A stretch of 64,000 bases of DNA, from the NCBI GenBank assembly GCA_036490475.1, contig DASXDT010000002.1, forward strand, positions 1-64,000. Reading direction: 5' to 3'. Position 1 is the stretch's first letter, and every line of letters starts with the position of its first letter. Position numbers and translations under genes: made by a program. Origin of the DNA: Candidatus Tumulicola sp. Its GTDB lineage: Bacteria; Vulcanimicrobiota; Vulcanimicrobiia; Vulcanimicrobiales; Vulcanimicrobiaceae. Shown here one piece after another: positions 24,947-33,328 of this stretch. The notes beneath the pieces were generated by a model. The model was not told where the DNA came from. It saw only the letters and a program-made list of their open reading frames with translations, and ran no database searches.

Positions 24947-26074
24947 TCAACTTTCGTAAAGGCAGCGCAGAAGCGCGGTGACGACCAGCTCGTGCTCGAG
25001 CGGACGAATGCGCTCCAGCGCGCCGGCTTCATCGATCCCGCGTGCGAGGCGCACCGGCCTGCGTGCGAGCACGGGTCCTCGATCGGTATCGGGCGTAACA
25101 TCGTGCATCGTAGCGCCGCCCCACGGTGAGCCGGATGCCACCGCGTCGCGAATCGCATGCGCGCCGCGAAACGCCGGAATCGATGTACCGTCCGGCATTT
25201 CCACGCGATCTAAACGAAAATCGAGCGGCAGATATGCCGGGTGCAGGTTGACGATTCGCGGAAACGCCCGGACGAAATTGTGGTCGAGCAAATGCATCCA
25301 ACCGAGTAACGCCAGTACGTCGGGAGCCATCGCCGCCACGCTCTCGAGCAGGCGCAGATCGTACCGCTCGCGCGTCTCGTGCGACCGGTCCCAAACGACG
25401 AACGTTGCCGGCGTGCCCGCGCGCAGCATGCGTTCGGCAGCGAACGCCGACGTACGGTTCACGATCGCTCCGGCAAGGTCGACCGGCAGCCGGCCTTCAT
25501 CGCGCGCGTCGAGCACCGCTTGTACGTTCGTTCCGCTACCGGATGCCAGCACGACCACCCGCTTTTGCGGCAGCAGCTGCGCCCGATCGTATCTTTCTAC
25601 TACGGCCGCGCCGGAAACGGTAGCATAATATCGAATTAGCGATTCCGGCCCGACCGCTGCAATCAGCGCGCGACGATATCCGCGTTCCGAAAGATCCAGC
25701 AGCGCGCGCAGCAAGAGAAAACGCCCGAGCGACGTACCGCGATCGGCAACGGACACTCCAAACGGCCCGAACAGTCCGGTCCCGGGTTCGGATGCCGCAC
25801 CGCGCAGCCAACGAAAACGTAGATCGCGTGCGGCCACGGTCGCGAACCCGACCGGATGCCCGTTGCGTCGGGCCAGCAAATTGTCTCCGGCGGCGGCTTC
25901 GGAACTCCAACTCCCGCCGAAGGTTTCGTCGATCCACGCTAAGGCATCGCCCGGTAATCCCACGCTGCGTTCGATGGTCGTTGCAGCATCGAGATGCAGG
26001 GTGCCGGCGATTGCAGCGGCGCGCGCTGAAAACGCATCGTCGAGGTCGACGGCGAGATTGCACAGGCCCGACAC
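24947..26074 (-). CDS. purN: GNAT acetyltransferase domain fused to glycinamide ribonucleotide formyltransferase (PurN)
   Basis: The C-terminal half (residues 180-375) is PurN: VVVLASGSGTNVQAVLD, the catalytic NLHPAYLPL (Asn and His) and Asp in DVTPDTDRGPVL. It formylates GAR using 10-formyl-THF. The N-terminal half looks like a GNAT domain, with an acetyl-CoA pyrophosphate loop in GPFGVSVADRGTSLGRFLLL and the following helix DLSERGYRRALI. The GTG start lies 8 bp after the GAF gene. A downstream start giving PurN alone is not obvious, so I read this as a genuine fusion. Third gene of purM-GAF-purN. Confidence 0.85.
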   Translation of the reverse strand: MSGLCNLAVDLDDAFSARAAAIAGTLHLDAATTIERSVGLPGDALAWIDETFGGSWSSEAAAGDNLLARRNGHPVGFATVAARDLRFRWLRGAASEPGTGLFGPFGVSVADRGTSLGRFLLLRALLDLSERGYRRALIAAVGPESLIRYYATVSGAAVVERYDRAQLLPQKRVVVLASGSGTNVQAVLDARDEGRLPVDLAGAIVNRTSAFAAERMLRAGTPATFVVWDRSHETRERYDLRLLESVAAMAPDVLALLGWMHLLDHNFVRAFPRIVNLHPAYLPLDFRLDRVEMPDGTSIPAFRGAHAIRDAVASGSPWGGATMHDVTPDTDRGPVLARRPVRLARGIDEAGALERIRPLEHELVVTALLRCLYES

Positions 26075-26082
26075 GTTTGGCT

Positions 26083-26463
26083 TTATTCGAAGAGGGCGAT
26101 GACGATCGCCGCGCAACGTTCGAGCACGCCGCGCTCGCGATCGTCGATCGGGCCGGAACGATCGCGTTCGGTTGCCAACGCACCGATCGGTATCCCGCTC
26201 TCTGCGCCGAGAATCGGGACGATGGATCCGCGTTCGGTTAAAAGAAACGCATTCGACGCCAACGATTCGGGCGCGATCGAAGGCGGCTTCGAAGCAGTTC
26301 CGAATTCGCCCAGCAACGTGACACGGTCGTCGTCTACTTCGTAGATCGCGCTCCAAGAATAGCCGGCGCGGGCGATCGCCTCGGCCGCGGCACGAGCGCG
26401 ATCGTCGCGCGAACCATCCGCTTCGCACGCCGCGGTGAGGTTTTGAAAGAGCGCCTCGTTCAT
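26083..26463 (-). CDS. GAF-domain protein between purM and purN
   Basis: 126 residues. It reads like a compact GAF domain: AGYSWSAIYEVDDDRVTLLG, IVPILGAESGIPIGALATE and a C-terminal helix DRERGVLERCAAIVIALFE. GAF domains bind small ligands such as cyclic nucleotides. The ATG overlaps the purM stop (ATGA) and the gene is coupled to purN, so a regulatory link to purine synthesis is plausible but unproven. Confidence 0.7.
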   Translation of the reverse strand: MNEALFQNLTAACEADGSRDDRARAAAEAIARAGYSWSAIYEVDDDRVTLLGEFGTASKPPSIAPESLASNAFLLTERGSIVPILGAESGIPIGALATERDRSGPIDDRERGVLERCAAIVIALFE

Positions 26464-27509
26464 ACGTCCTCGCGGGCAGGATGCACCACGACGGAAGGTT
26501 CGTCGCCGGCGCGCGTCTCGGTCCACCCGGCGACGAACGCGCCGGGAGCCGCGGCAATGGCCGCGGCTGCGTCTTCCAACGGAACGATCATGGTGTACCC
26601 GATGCCCATGTTGAGGGTTCGATAGCGTTCGTCGAGATCGAGCCGCGCACGGCGGACGATTTCACGCTCGATCGGCGGTACGGTCCATCGCTGCTGTTCG
26701 AAGATTGCTTTGACGTTGGGCGGTAGCGTGCGCGGAACGTTTTCACGCAAGCCGCCCCCGGTGATGTGCGACATCGTTTTCACACGCGCCACCGCCTGCA
26801 CGTCGCGCACCGCGCGATAGTACGACGGATGCGGCGCGAGCAGCGCGTCGCCGAACGTCGTTTGACTATCCGGCAGGGGCGATTCGTATTCACTGGGATC
26901 GATGACATCGCGGGCGAGCGAATATCCGTTCGTGTGCAATCCGATCGCCGGAAGCGCGACGATCGCGTCGCCGGCACCGACCGACAACGGGTCCGGAAGC
27001 GCGCCTCGATCGACGCGGCCGACGATCGTGCCGGCCAAATCGAAGTGATCTGGGGCGTATACGCCGGGCATTTCGGCGGTTTCACCGCCGAGCAGCGCAC
27101 AATCGTGTTCGCGACAGGCGCGCGCGCAACCGCCGACGATCGCTCCGGCAATCTCTGGATCGAGCTTACCAACGGCGAGGTAGTCGAGAAAGAACATCGG
27201 CGTTGCATTCACGACCAAGATGTCGTTGACGCAATGGTTCACGAGATCGGCGCCGACTGTGTCGTACCGTCGCAACGCGATGGCGATCAGAATTTTGGTC
27301 CCGACGCCGTCGTTCGAAGCGACCAGCGCTTGCGTCGCATCACCGGGCATCTCGAAAACGCCGCCGAAGCCGCCGATCGCGTCGAGCTGGCCTGGGTGGC
27401 GCCAACCGGCGAGCAAATCGCGATATCGGTCGACCGCAGCATTTCCGGCTGCTATATCGACGCCGGCGCGCGCGTACGCGCTCGGGATCAGACTTCTGTC
27501 GCTCACCAT
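26460..27509 (-). CDS. purM: Phosphoribosylformylglycinamidine cyclo-ligase (AIR synthetase)
   Basis: Makes AIR from FGAM with ATP. 349 residues with YARAGVDIAAGNAAVDRY, SNDGVGTKILIA, DLVNHCVNDILVVNATPMFF, LLGGETAEMPGVY and SHITGGGLRENVPR, all PurM signatures. AAGGAGG directly abuts the ATG; GTG three bases on may be the real start. First gene of a minus-strand operon, divergent from pepA across a 94-bp gap. Confidence 0.95.
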   Translation of the reverse strand: MVSDRSLIPSAYARAGVDIAAGNAAVDRYRDLLAGWRHPGQLDAIGGFGGVFEMPGDATQALVASNDGVGTKILIAIALRRYDTVGADLVNHCVNDILVVNATPMFFLDYLAVGKLDPEIAGAIVGGCARACREHDCALLGGETAEMPGVYAPDHFDLAGTIVGRVDRGALPDPLSVGAGDAIVALPAIGLHTNGYSLARDVIDPSEYESPLPDSQTTFGDALLAPHPSYYRAVRDVQAVARVKTMSHITGGGLRENVPRTLPPNVKAIFEQQRWTVPPIEREIVRRARLDLDERYRTLNMGIGYTMIVPLEDAAAAIAAAPGAFVAGWTETRAGDEPSVVVHPAREDV

Positions 27510-27603
27510 CCTCCTTCGCAGGGCTGGAGCCGTCGCGCGCAGGAAAGAAACTGCTAGCCCTGCTCCGTTCTCGAGCAGTAGTTCACCGCGCGAAAGGTTC
27601 ACC

Positions 27604-29145
27604 ATGCAAATCCGTGTCGCATCCGGAGCGCCGATCGACGCGCGCACCGCCGCCCTGGTCGTGCCCGTCTTTTCAAACGAAGCGCTTGCGGGCGCCGCAC
27701 AATTAGCCGACGGCGCCGTCGGCGGAGCACTCTCTGAAGCAATAGCGAGCGGAGAGTTCAAAGGCGCGTTCGGCGACACGGTCCTCGTGCATGCAATCGA
27801 CCGGCCTTTCAAGCGAATGCTGGCCGTGGGATTAGGTGAACGCAAACGGTTCGAAGATTCGATGTTGGCGCGCTATGCGGGAGTGGCAGTGCGAGCGCTC
27901 GGCCGCCGAAACATTGCCGAGATTGCCGTGGCGCTTCCGCCCGAAGCGGCCGGCCGCGAAGCCGACGCCGCATCCTCGATTGCGCTAGGAGCGATCGCTT
28001 CGTCATTCGAGATTACGACCTATCAGCGCGAACCGGAGAAGCCGATCGCGGTTACGAGCGTAACGCTTTTATCCGATGGATTCGACAGCGACGCGCTCGA
28101 ACGTGGCGTCGCGCGCGGAACGATCGTCGGCGACGCGGTGAACCTCGCTCGAAGACTGGCCGTCACACCGTCCAACGACATGACGCCGACGATTCTCGCG
28201 AACGAAGCCGAAGCGGCGGGACGCGCGGCCGGTGTTGAGGTCGAGATCCACGACGAAGCCTGGGCGCGCGACAAAGGCATGGGGTCGTTCCTGTCGGTCG
28301 CTCGCGGAAGTGCCGAACCGCCGAAATTTATCGTGATGCGGTATAACGGCGATCCTTCGAGTAAAGAGTTGCTCGCGCTCGTCGGAAAAGGAATCACGTT
28401 CGATACCGGCGGCATCTCGATTAAGCCGGCCGACCGCATGGAAGATATGAAATACGATATGTCGGGCGGCGCCGCGGTCATCGCATCGATGGTCGCGATC
28501 GGCAAGCTCCGTCCGAAGGTGAACGTCGTCGGCATCGTTCCCGCAACTGAAAACATGCCGGGTGGAAAGGCGACCAAACCCGGCGACATCGTGACGGCCA
28601 TGAACGGCAAGACGATCGAAGTGATCAACACCGACGCCGAGGGGCGATTGATTTTGGCCGACGGGCTCTGCTACGCCAACGAACTCGGTGCGACGCGCAT
28701 CGCCGAAACGGCCACCCTAACGGGCGCGGTCGTGATCGCGCTCGGTCACGCCGCCGCCGCGGTCGTTTCTAACGATGACGACTGGGCAGATCGCTTCGTT
28801 GCCGTCTCTAAGGCGACCGGCGAACGTTTCTGGCGCATGCCGTATTACGAAGAATACGCAAAACAGATGAAAAGCGACATCGCCGATCTCAAAAATACCG
28901 GCGGTCGCGCGGCCGGCACGTTGACGGCCGCGGCGTTCCTCAAGTCCTTCGTCGGCGAAACGCCGTGGGTACACGTCGATATCGCCGGCACCGCATATCT
29001 CGACGGCGAGTCGGGTTGGCAAGCGAAAGGACCCACCGGAATGCCGGTGCGCACGTTCGTTGCATTAGCCGAATCGCTGGCGTCCGGCAACGGCGCGTCT
29101 GCGTCGAACGGCGAGACGAACGCGGCGGCGGTATCGACGAGGTAG
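27604..29145 (+). CDS. pepA: Leucyl aminopeptidase (M17)
   Basis: A 513-residue cytosolic metallo-aminopeptidase. The N-terminal macro-like domain is followed by the catalytic domain with GKGITFDTGGISIKP, MKYDMSGGAAVIA, NTDAEGRLILAD and LTGAVVIALGHAAAAV. The metal ligands (Lys, Asp, Asp, Asp, Glu) are all visible. Start at MQIRVASG. The Ala/Ser-rich C-terminal tail (NGASASNGETNAAAV) is an extension. Confidence 0.94.
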   Translation: MQIRVASGAPIDARTAALVVPVFSNEALAGAAQLADGAVGGALSEAIASGEFKGAFGDTVLVHAIDRPFKRMLAVGLGERKRFEDSMLARYAGVAVRALGRRNIAEIAVALPPEAAGREADAASSIALGAIASSFEITTYQREPEKPIAVTSVTLLSDGFDSDALERGVARGTIVGDAVNLARRLAVTPSNDMTPTILANEAEAAGRAAGVEVEIHDEAWARDKGMGSFLSVARGSAEPPKFIVMRYNGDPSSKELLALVGKGITFDTGGISIKPADRMEDMKYDMSGGAAVIASMVAIGKLRPKVNVVGIVPATENMPGGKATKPGDIVTAMNGKTIEVINTDAEGRLILADGLCYANELGATRIAETATLTGAVVIALGHAAAAVVSNDDDWADRFVAVSKATGERFWRMPYYEEYAKQMKSDIADLKNTGGRAAGTLTAAAFLKSFVGETPWVHVDIAGTAYLDGESGWQAKGPTGMPVRTFVALAESLASGNGASASNGETNAAAVSTR

Positions 29146-29152
29146 TTCCGGG

Positions 29153-30007
29153 ATGTATTCGTCTGTTAAGAAACGCGCGAACGCTTCGTCGGAAGCGCGC
29201 CCGTACGAGCCGGAAAAAAATCCCGCCATTCGGCGGGTCACGGCCGGCGCGATTAAACGCCGAAAAGGCAAAACGATCTTTCCGGTAGCGACCGCATACG
29301 ACGCGCCGTTCGGAAACTTCGTCGAAGAGGCTGGGATCGACGTCATCCTGGTCGGGGATAGCGTGGGAAATGTCGTGCTCGGGTACGACGAAACCACCCC
29401 GGTCACGCTAGACCAAATTATCCACCACACACAGGCGGTGGTGCGCGGCACGGCGCGCGCCCACATTATCGCCGATATGCCGTTCGGCTCGTACCAGGTC
29501 AGCAACGAGGACGCGCTGCGTTCGGCCATTCGATGCGTCAAAGAAGGCGGCGCTAGTTCGGTCAAACTGGAGGGCGGCGTTTACGAAGCCGACCGAGTAC
29601 GCGCGATCGCGCGGTCGGGGATTCCAGTCGTGGGACACATCGGAGTAACGCCGCAAACGGCCGGCCTCGGACCGGGATTCAAGCGTCGTACGCATCGCGA
29701 TCGATTGATCGACGACGCGCGCGCGGTCGAAGCCGCCGGCGCCTATGCGATCGTGCTGGAAGTTGTCGACTTCGAAATTTCGCGCGAAATCACCGAGTTG
29801 CTGACGATTCCTACGATCGGCATCGGAGCCGGACCGCACTGCGATTCGCAAGTGCTGGTGCTGCACGACATATTGGGGATGTATTCGCATTCGCCGCCCT
29901 TCGCAAAGCGGTACGCCGAGGTCGGACGTCTCGCGACCGAAGCGTTGCGGGAGTTTGCCGACGACGTTCGCGCCGGCACGTTTCCCGCGCCCGAACCTGA
30001 AACCTAA
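29153..30007 (+). CDS. panB: 3-methyl-2-oxobutanoate hydroxymethyltransferase
   Basis: First committed step of pantothenate synthesis, using methylene-THF. A TIM barrel with VATAYDAPFGNFVEEAGIDV, VGDSVGNVVLGYD, DMPFGSY, VKLEGG, GHIGVTPQ and the C-terminal IGIGAGPHCDSQVLVLHD. The metal Asp residues and catalytic Glu are present. About 35 extra residues precede the usual start; the first ATG (7 bp after pepA) was kept. Convergent with purF. Confidence 0.94.
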   Translation: MYSSVKKRANASSEARPYEPEKNPAIRRVTAGAIKRRKGKTIFPVATAYDAPFGNFVEEAGIDVILVGDSVGNVVLGYDETTPVTLDQIIHHTQAVVRGTARAHIIADMPFGSYQVSNEDALRSAIRCVKEGGASSVKLEGGVYEADRVRAIARSGIPVVGHIGVTPQTAGLGPGFKRRTHRDRLIDDARAVEAAGAYAIVLEVVDFEISREITELLTIPTIGIGAGPHCDSQVLVLHDILGMYSHSPPFAKRYAEVGRLATEALREFADDVRAGTFPAPEPET

Positions 30008-30016
30008 GCCGCCCGA

Positions 30017-31402
30017 CTACGACGCCTTATCGGTCGTGACGAGCGCGCGACTTTCATGCCCGGCCGGAACGCTTGGATACGAGCCCGTCAGACAGCCGAG
30101 ACACATTTCGCTACGATCGCGCCCGGTGGCGGCCAGCAAACCGTCGAGGCTCAGGTATCCAAGTGAGTCGGCGCCGGTCTTTTGCCGGATTTCTTCGACG
30201 GTGAAGTTGGCTGCCACCAATTCGTCATAGGTCGCCATGTCGACGCCTAAATAGCACGGATGTTTGATCGGGGGCGATGTGATGCGCAGATGCACTTCTG
30301 TCGCGCCGGCTTCTCGCAATAACGCCACGATGCGCGGGGTCGTCGTTCCGCGCACGATCGAATCGTCGACCACCACCACACGGTGACCTTTGAGATTCTC
30401 GACGACCGGATTGAATTTGAGATGCACGCCGCGCGCGCGCATCTTCTGATCTGGACTGATAAACGTACGTCCGATGTAGCGGTTCTTGATCAAGCCTTCG
30501 ACGTACGGAAGCCCGCTCTCGGCCGCGTAGCCGATACCGCCCGGTATAGCCGAATCGGGAACGGCCATTACGACGTCGGCCTCGACGGCATGCTCGCGAG
30601 CCAAGCGCCGTCCCATTTCGTACCGCGCGACATAGATCGCGCGATCGCTGAGTTTGGAATCCGGACGCGCGAAATAGATGTACTCGAACATGCAAAAGGC
30701 CGACTGCATCGCTTCCACGTCGGTTTGAGTCGATTCCAATCCAGCTGCATTGATGCGCACGATCTCGCCGCGCCCGAGTTCGCGAACGTATTGAGCGCCC
30801 ACCGTGCCGAATGCGCACGACTCCGAAGCCACCATGAAGCCGCCATCGGCCAGCGTACCCAAGCACAAAGGCTTGACGCCCCACGGGTCGCGGAACGCAT
30901 AGAGTTCGTCGTCGGTAATCAGCACGATCGAATAGGCGCCGCGTGCGCGGCCCATCAGGCTTCGAATGCGATCGATCATCGACCCTTTCGCCTCGACCAA
31001 GAGTTTGGCCAAAACTTCGGAGTCGGAACTCGCCTGTAACACCGTTGTCGGCGATAGCGTGTCGCGCAGTTCGTCGGTGTTCGTCATGTTGCCGTTATGC
31101 GCGAACGCGAAATCGCCGATGTCGCTTCGCTCCAGCAACGGCTGCGCGTTGACGACCATCGACGAACCGCTCGTCGAATAGCGCGTGTGCCCGACCGCGA
31201 TATGACCGCCGAGCGACGACAAAATCTCTTCGTCGAAGATCGCGCCCAACAATCCCATCTCTTTGTGCGATCGTATGGTACCGCCATCGGCGGCGGAGAT
31301 GCCGGCCGATTCTTGCCCGCGATGCTGTAACGCGTATAGCCCGAAGTACGCGAGCCGGGCGGCGTCGCGTTGCGGAGCGAACACCCCCGTAATGCCGCAC
31401 AT
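30017..31402 (-). CDS. purF: Amidophosphoribosyltransferase
   Basis: Commits PRPP to purine synthesis. The catalytic Cys is residue 2 (MCGITGVF), without a propeptide. The Ntn glutaminase part has ALQHRGQESAGI, GHTRYSTSG and AHNGNMTNT. The PRTase part has the PRPP loop VVVVDDSIVRGTT. FARPDS, KNRYIGRTFI and the C-terminal Cys residues (SPPIKHPCYLGVD, CLGCLTG) suggest the Fe-S-type PurF. 461 residues. Confidence 0.96.
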   Translation of the reverse strand: MCGITGVFAPQRDAARLAYFGLYALQHRGQESAGISAADGGTIRSHKEMGLLGAIFDEEILSSLGGHIAVGHTRYSTSGSSMVVNAQPLLERSDIGDFAFAHNGNMTNTDELRDTLSPTTVLQASSDSEVLAKLLVEAKGSMIDRIRSLMGRARGAYSIVLITDDELYAFRDPWGVKPLCLGTLADGGFMVASESCAFGTVGAQYVRELGRGEIVRINAAGLESTQTDVEAMQSAFCMFEYIYFARPDSKLSDRAIYVARYEMGRRLAREHAVEADVVMAVPDSAIPGGIGYAAESGLPYVEGLIKNRYIGRTFISPDQKMRARGVHLKFNPVVENLKGHRVVVVDDSIVRGTTTPRIVALLREAGATEVHLRITSPPIKHPCYLGVDMATYDELVAANFTVEEIRQKTGADSLGYLSLDGLLAATGRDRSEMCLGCLTGSYPSVPAGHESRALVTTDKAS

Positions 31403-31417
31403 TAACCGAGACCTCCG

Positions 31418-32095
31418 TCAGTCGCTGGAACGGCGGCCACCAAAGATTTGCAGCAAGGCGAGAAAGATGTTGATTGCGTCGAGATAGATGCTGACGGCCA
31501 TCTGCACCGGCGTCAAGCCATCGCCGCCGGCGCGAAGCCGTGCGAAGTCGATCAACACGAGGCCGGCGAAAATTACCAGCGTGATCCACGCGTACGTCTC
31601 GGGATGGATGAAGCGAACGAACATCGAGACCACGCCGACCACGATCAATCCGAGCAACGCAATCGTCAGGATACCTTGAAAGCGGCGTAAGTCGAGGCCG
31701 GTCGCATAGACCACCGCAGCCAACGCGAACATTCCGAGCCCGGTCGTCAGCGCGGCGTTGAACACCACATCCGATCCGACCGTGCGAATGTATTGCCCGA
31801 TAACCGGTGCGATTCCGACGCCTTCTAACGCCGTAAAAGCGTAAAACAACGTGAGCGAAAGCGCCGCATTACTTCGGACGGCGTTGATTGCGAAGAGCAG
31901 GATAAACCCGACGATCATCGCCGCCAAACCGACGCCGGCCGGAAACCCTTGGGTCGCAGACGCCGCGAGCGCCGTTACGCACAGGCCGAGCGCCGTGATG
32001 CCCAGCACCTGCGCGAGCAGCGAATGCGTAGCAACGGCCGGGACGGCCGGGCCGCCAAACTGATTTTGCGGTCTGCCCTGGTTTTGAAAGGCCAT
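31418..32095 (-). CDS. Bax inhibitor-1/YccA family membrane protein
   Basis: 225 residues, seven predicted helices. The motif SLTLFYAFTALEGVGIAPVI and the C-terminal YAWITLVIFAGLVLIDFARL...SIYLDAINIFLALLQIFG are typical of BI-1/YbhL proteins, proposed as pH-sensitive Ca2+ leak channels. The N-terminus is Gln/Pro-rich. 15 bp upstream of purF, so perhaps co-transcribed with it. Confidence 0.9.
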   Translation of the reverse strand: MAFQNQGRPQNQFGGPAVPAVATHSLLAQVLGITALGLCVTALAASATQGFPAGVGLAAMIVGFILLFAINAVRSNAALSLTLFYAFTALEGVGIAPVIGQYIRTVGSDVVFNAALTTGLGMFALAAVVYATGLDLRRFQGILTIALLGLIVVGVVSMFVRFIHPETYAWITLVIFAGLVLIDFARLRAGGDGLTPVQMAVSIYLDAINIFLALLQIFGGRRSSD

Positions 32096-32196
32096 ACGTT
32101 ATTAATAACCTCCTCGCGCCGTCCGAGTTACACCTCCCGACGGCCGACCCCGCTCTCGAGCAAGCGGCACGTCCGCCCGAAGCGAATCTTCGGTGG

Positions 32197-33153
32197 ATGA
32201 ATCGCTCGACGTTTTTGGGTGCGGTGGCATCCGCTTCAGCCGCGACGGCCGTGCCCAGCCAGGCCCAGGCGGCATCTGACGTCCCGATCTCGTTGCAGAC
32301 GGCGACCGGAACGCTGTACGGAACGCTAACGTTTCCGCCTCGAACTCCGGCACCGGTCGTTTTGATCGTGGCCGGCTCGGGTCCGACCGACCGCGACGGC
32401 AATTCTAGCCTGGGCGTTCGCAGCGATACTTATAAGCTGCTCGCGCAAGCGCTGGAAGCGCTCGGAATCGCGACGGTGCGTTACGACAAACGCGGGGTCG
32501 GCGCCAGTGCCACCGCCATGAAGTCCGAAAGCGACCTGCGGTTCGATACATACGTTCAAGACGCAGCCGCATGGATCGCTCTTCTGCACGGCGATGCGCG
32601 ATTTTCGTCGGTCACGGTAGCCGGCCACAGCGAGGGTTCTCTGCTCGGAGTGCTGGCGTTGCAAAATGCAAGCGCCAATGGATTTGCCAGCCTCGAGGGC
32701 GCCGGGAGGCCCGCTCCGGCAGTGCTACGCGAACAATTCGCAGCTCAGCTGCCGGCAAAACTCTACGCGCAAGCCGACGCCGCTATCACGCAATTGCAGC
32801 AAGGCCATCTGGTAACGGACGCGCCGCCTGAATTAGCGGCACTGCTGCGACCATCGGTGCAACCGTACTTGATTTCGTGGTTCAAATACGATCCGGCGGC
32901 GGAGATCGCAAAGCTTCGCGTTCCCATCGCCATCGTTCAAGGAACGGCCGACGTCCAAGTCGGCATGGTGGATGCGCGAGCTCTTGCGCGCGGAGCTCCT
33001 CACGCGAAATTCGTCGTCGTCGACGGAATGAATCACGTGCTCAAGTACGCACCCGATACTTCGACGCAAGCGGCCATTCTGCACGGGTACGACGATCCGT
33101 CGTTGCCGATCGAACCGGAAGTAGTAGAGGCCATCCAAGCACTGAGTTTGTAG
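32197..33153 (+). CDS. Secreted alpha/beta-hydrolase
   Basis: 318 residues. A Tat- or Sec-like N-terminus (MNRSTFLGAVASASAATAVP) cleaves near AQA. The hydrolase core has VAGSGPTDRDGN, VRYDKRGVGAS, nucleophile Ser in AGHSEGSLLG, Asp in IVQGTADVQV and His in GMNHVLKYA. It belongs to the YqkD/BEM46-like serine hydrolases. Substrate unknown. Divergent from the BI-1 gene. Confidence 0.85.
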   Translation: MNRSTFLGAVASASAATAVPSQAQAASDVPISLQTATGTLYGTLTFPPRTPAPVVLIVAGSGPTDRDGNSSLGVRSDTYKLLAQALEALGIATVRYDKRGVGASATAMKSESDLRFDTYVQDAAAWIALLHGDARFSSVTVAGHSEGSLLGVLALQNASANGFASLEGAGRPAPAVLREQFAAQLPAKLYAQADAAITQLQQGHLVTDAPPELAALLRPSVQPYLISWFKYDPAAEIAKLRVPIAIVQGTADVQVGMVDARALARGAPHAKFVVVDGMNHVLKYAPDTSTQAAILHGYDDPSLPIEPEVVEAIQALSL

Positions 33154-33328
33154 ATGCTACGGCCCTACGCACGATGATATGCTATGTGGTGATGGCTACG
33201 GGCGGATTCTGAAAGTTGAAACAGCCGAAACGCACTTGAAGCTTTTGTAGTAAGCTTAGCTGGTTTGTCCATGGCGAAACTGGCTCACTCCTAGATTCTT
33301 GATCGGCCCAATTACGCTGGGAAACCCG
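33154..33328. other. Left junction of the low-GC defence-like segment
   Basis: No gene is visible. Base composition falls from GC-rich coding to AT-richer sequence here. No tRNA or clear repeat marks the boundary. Confidence 0.35.
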
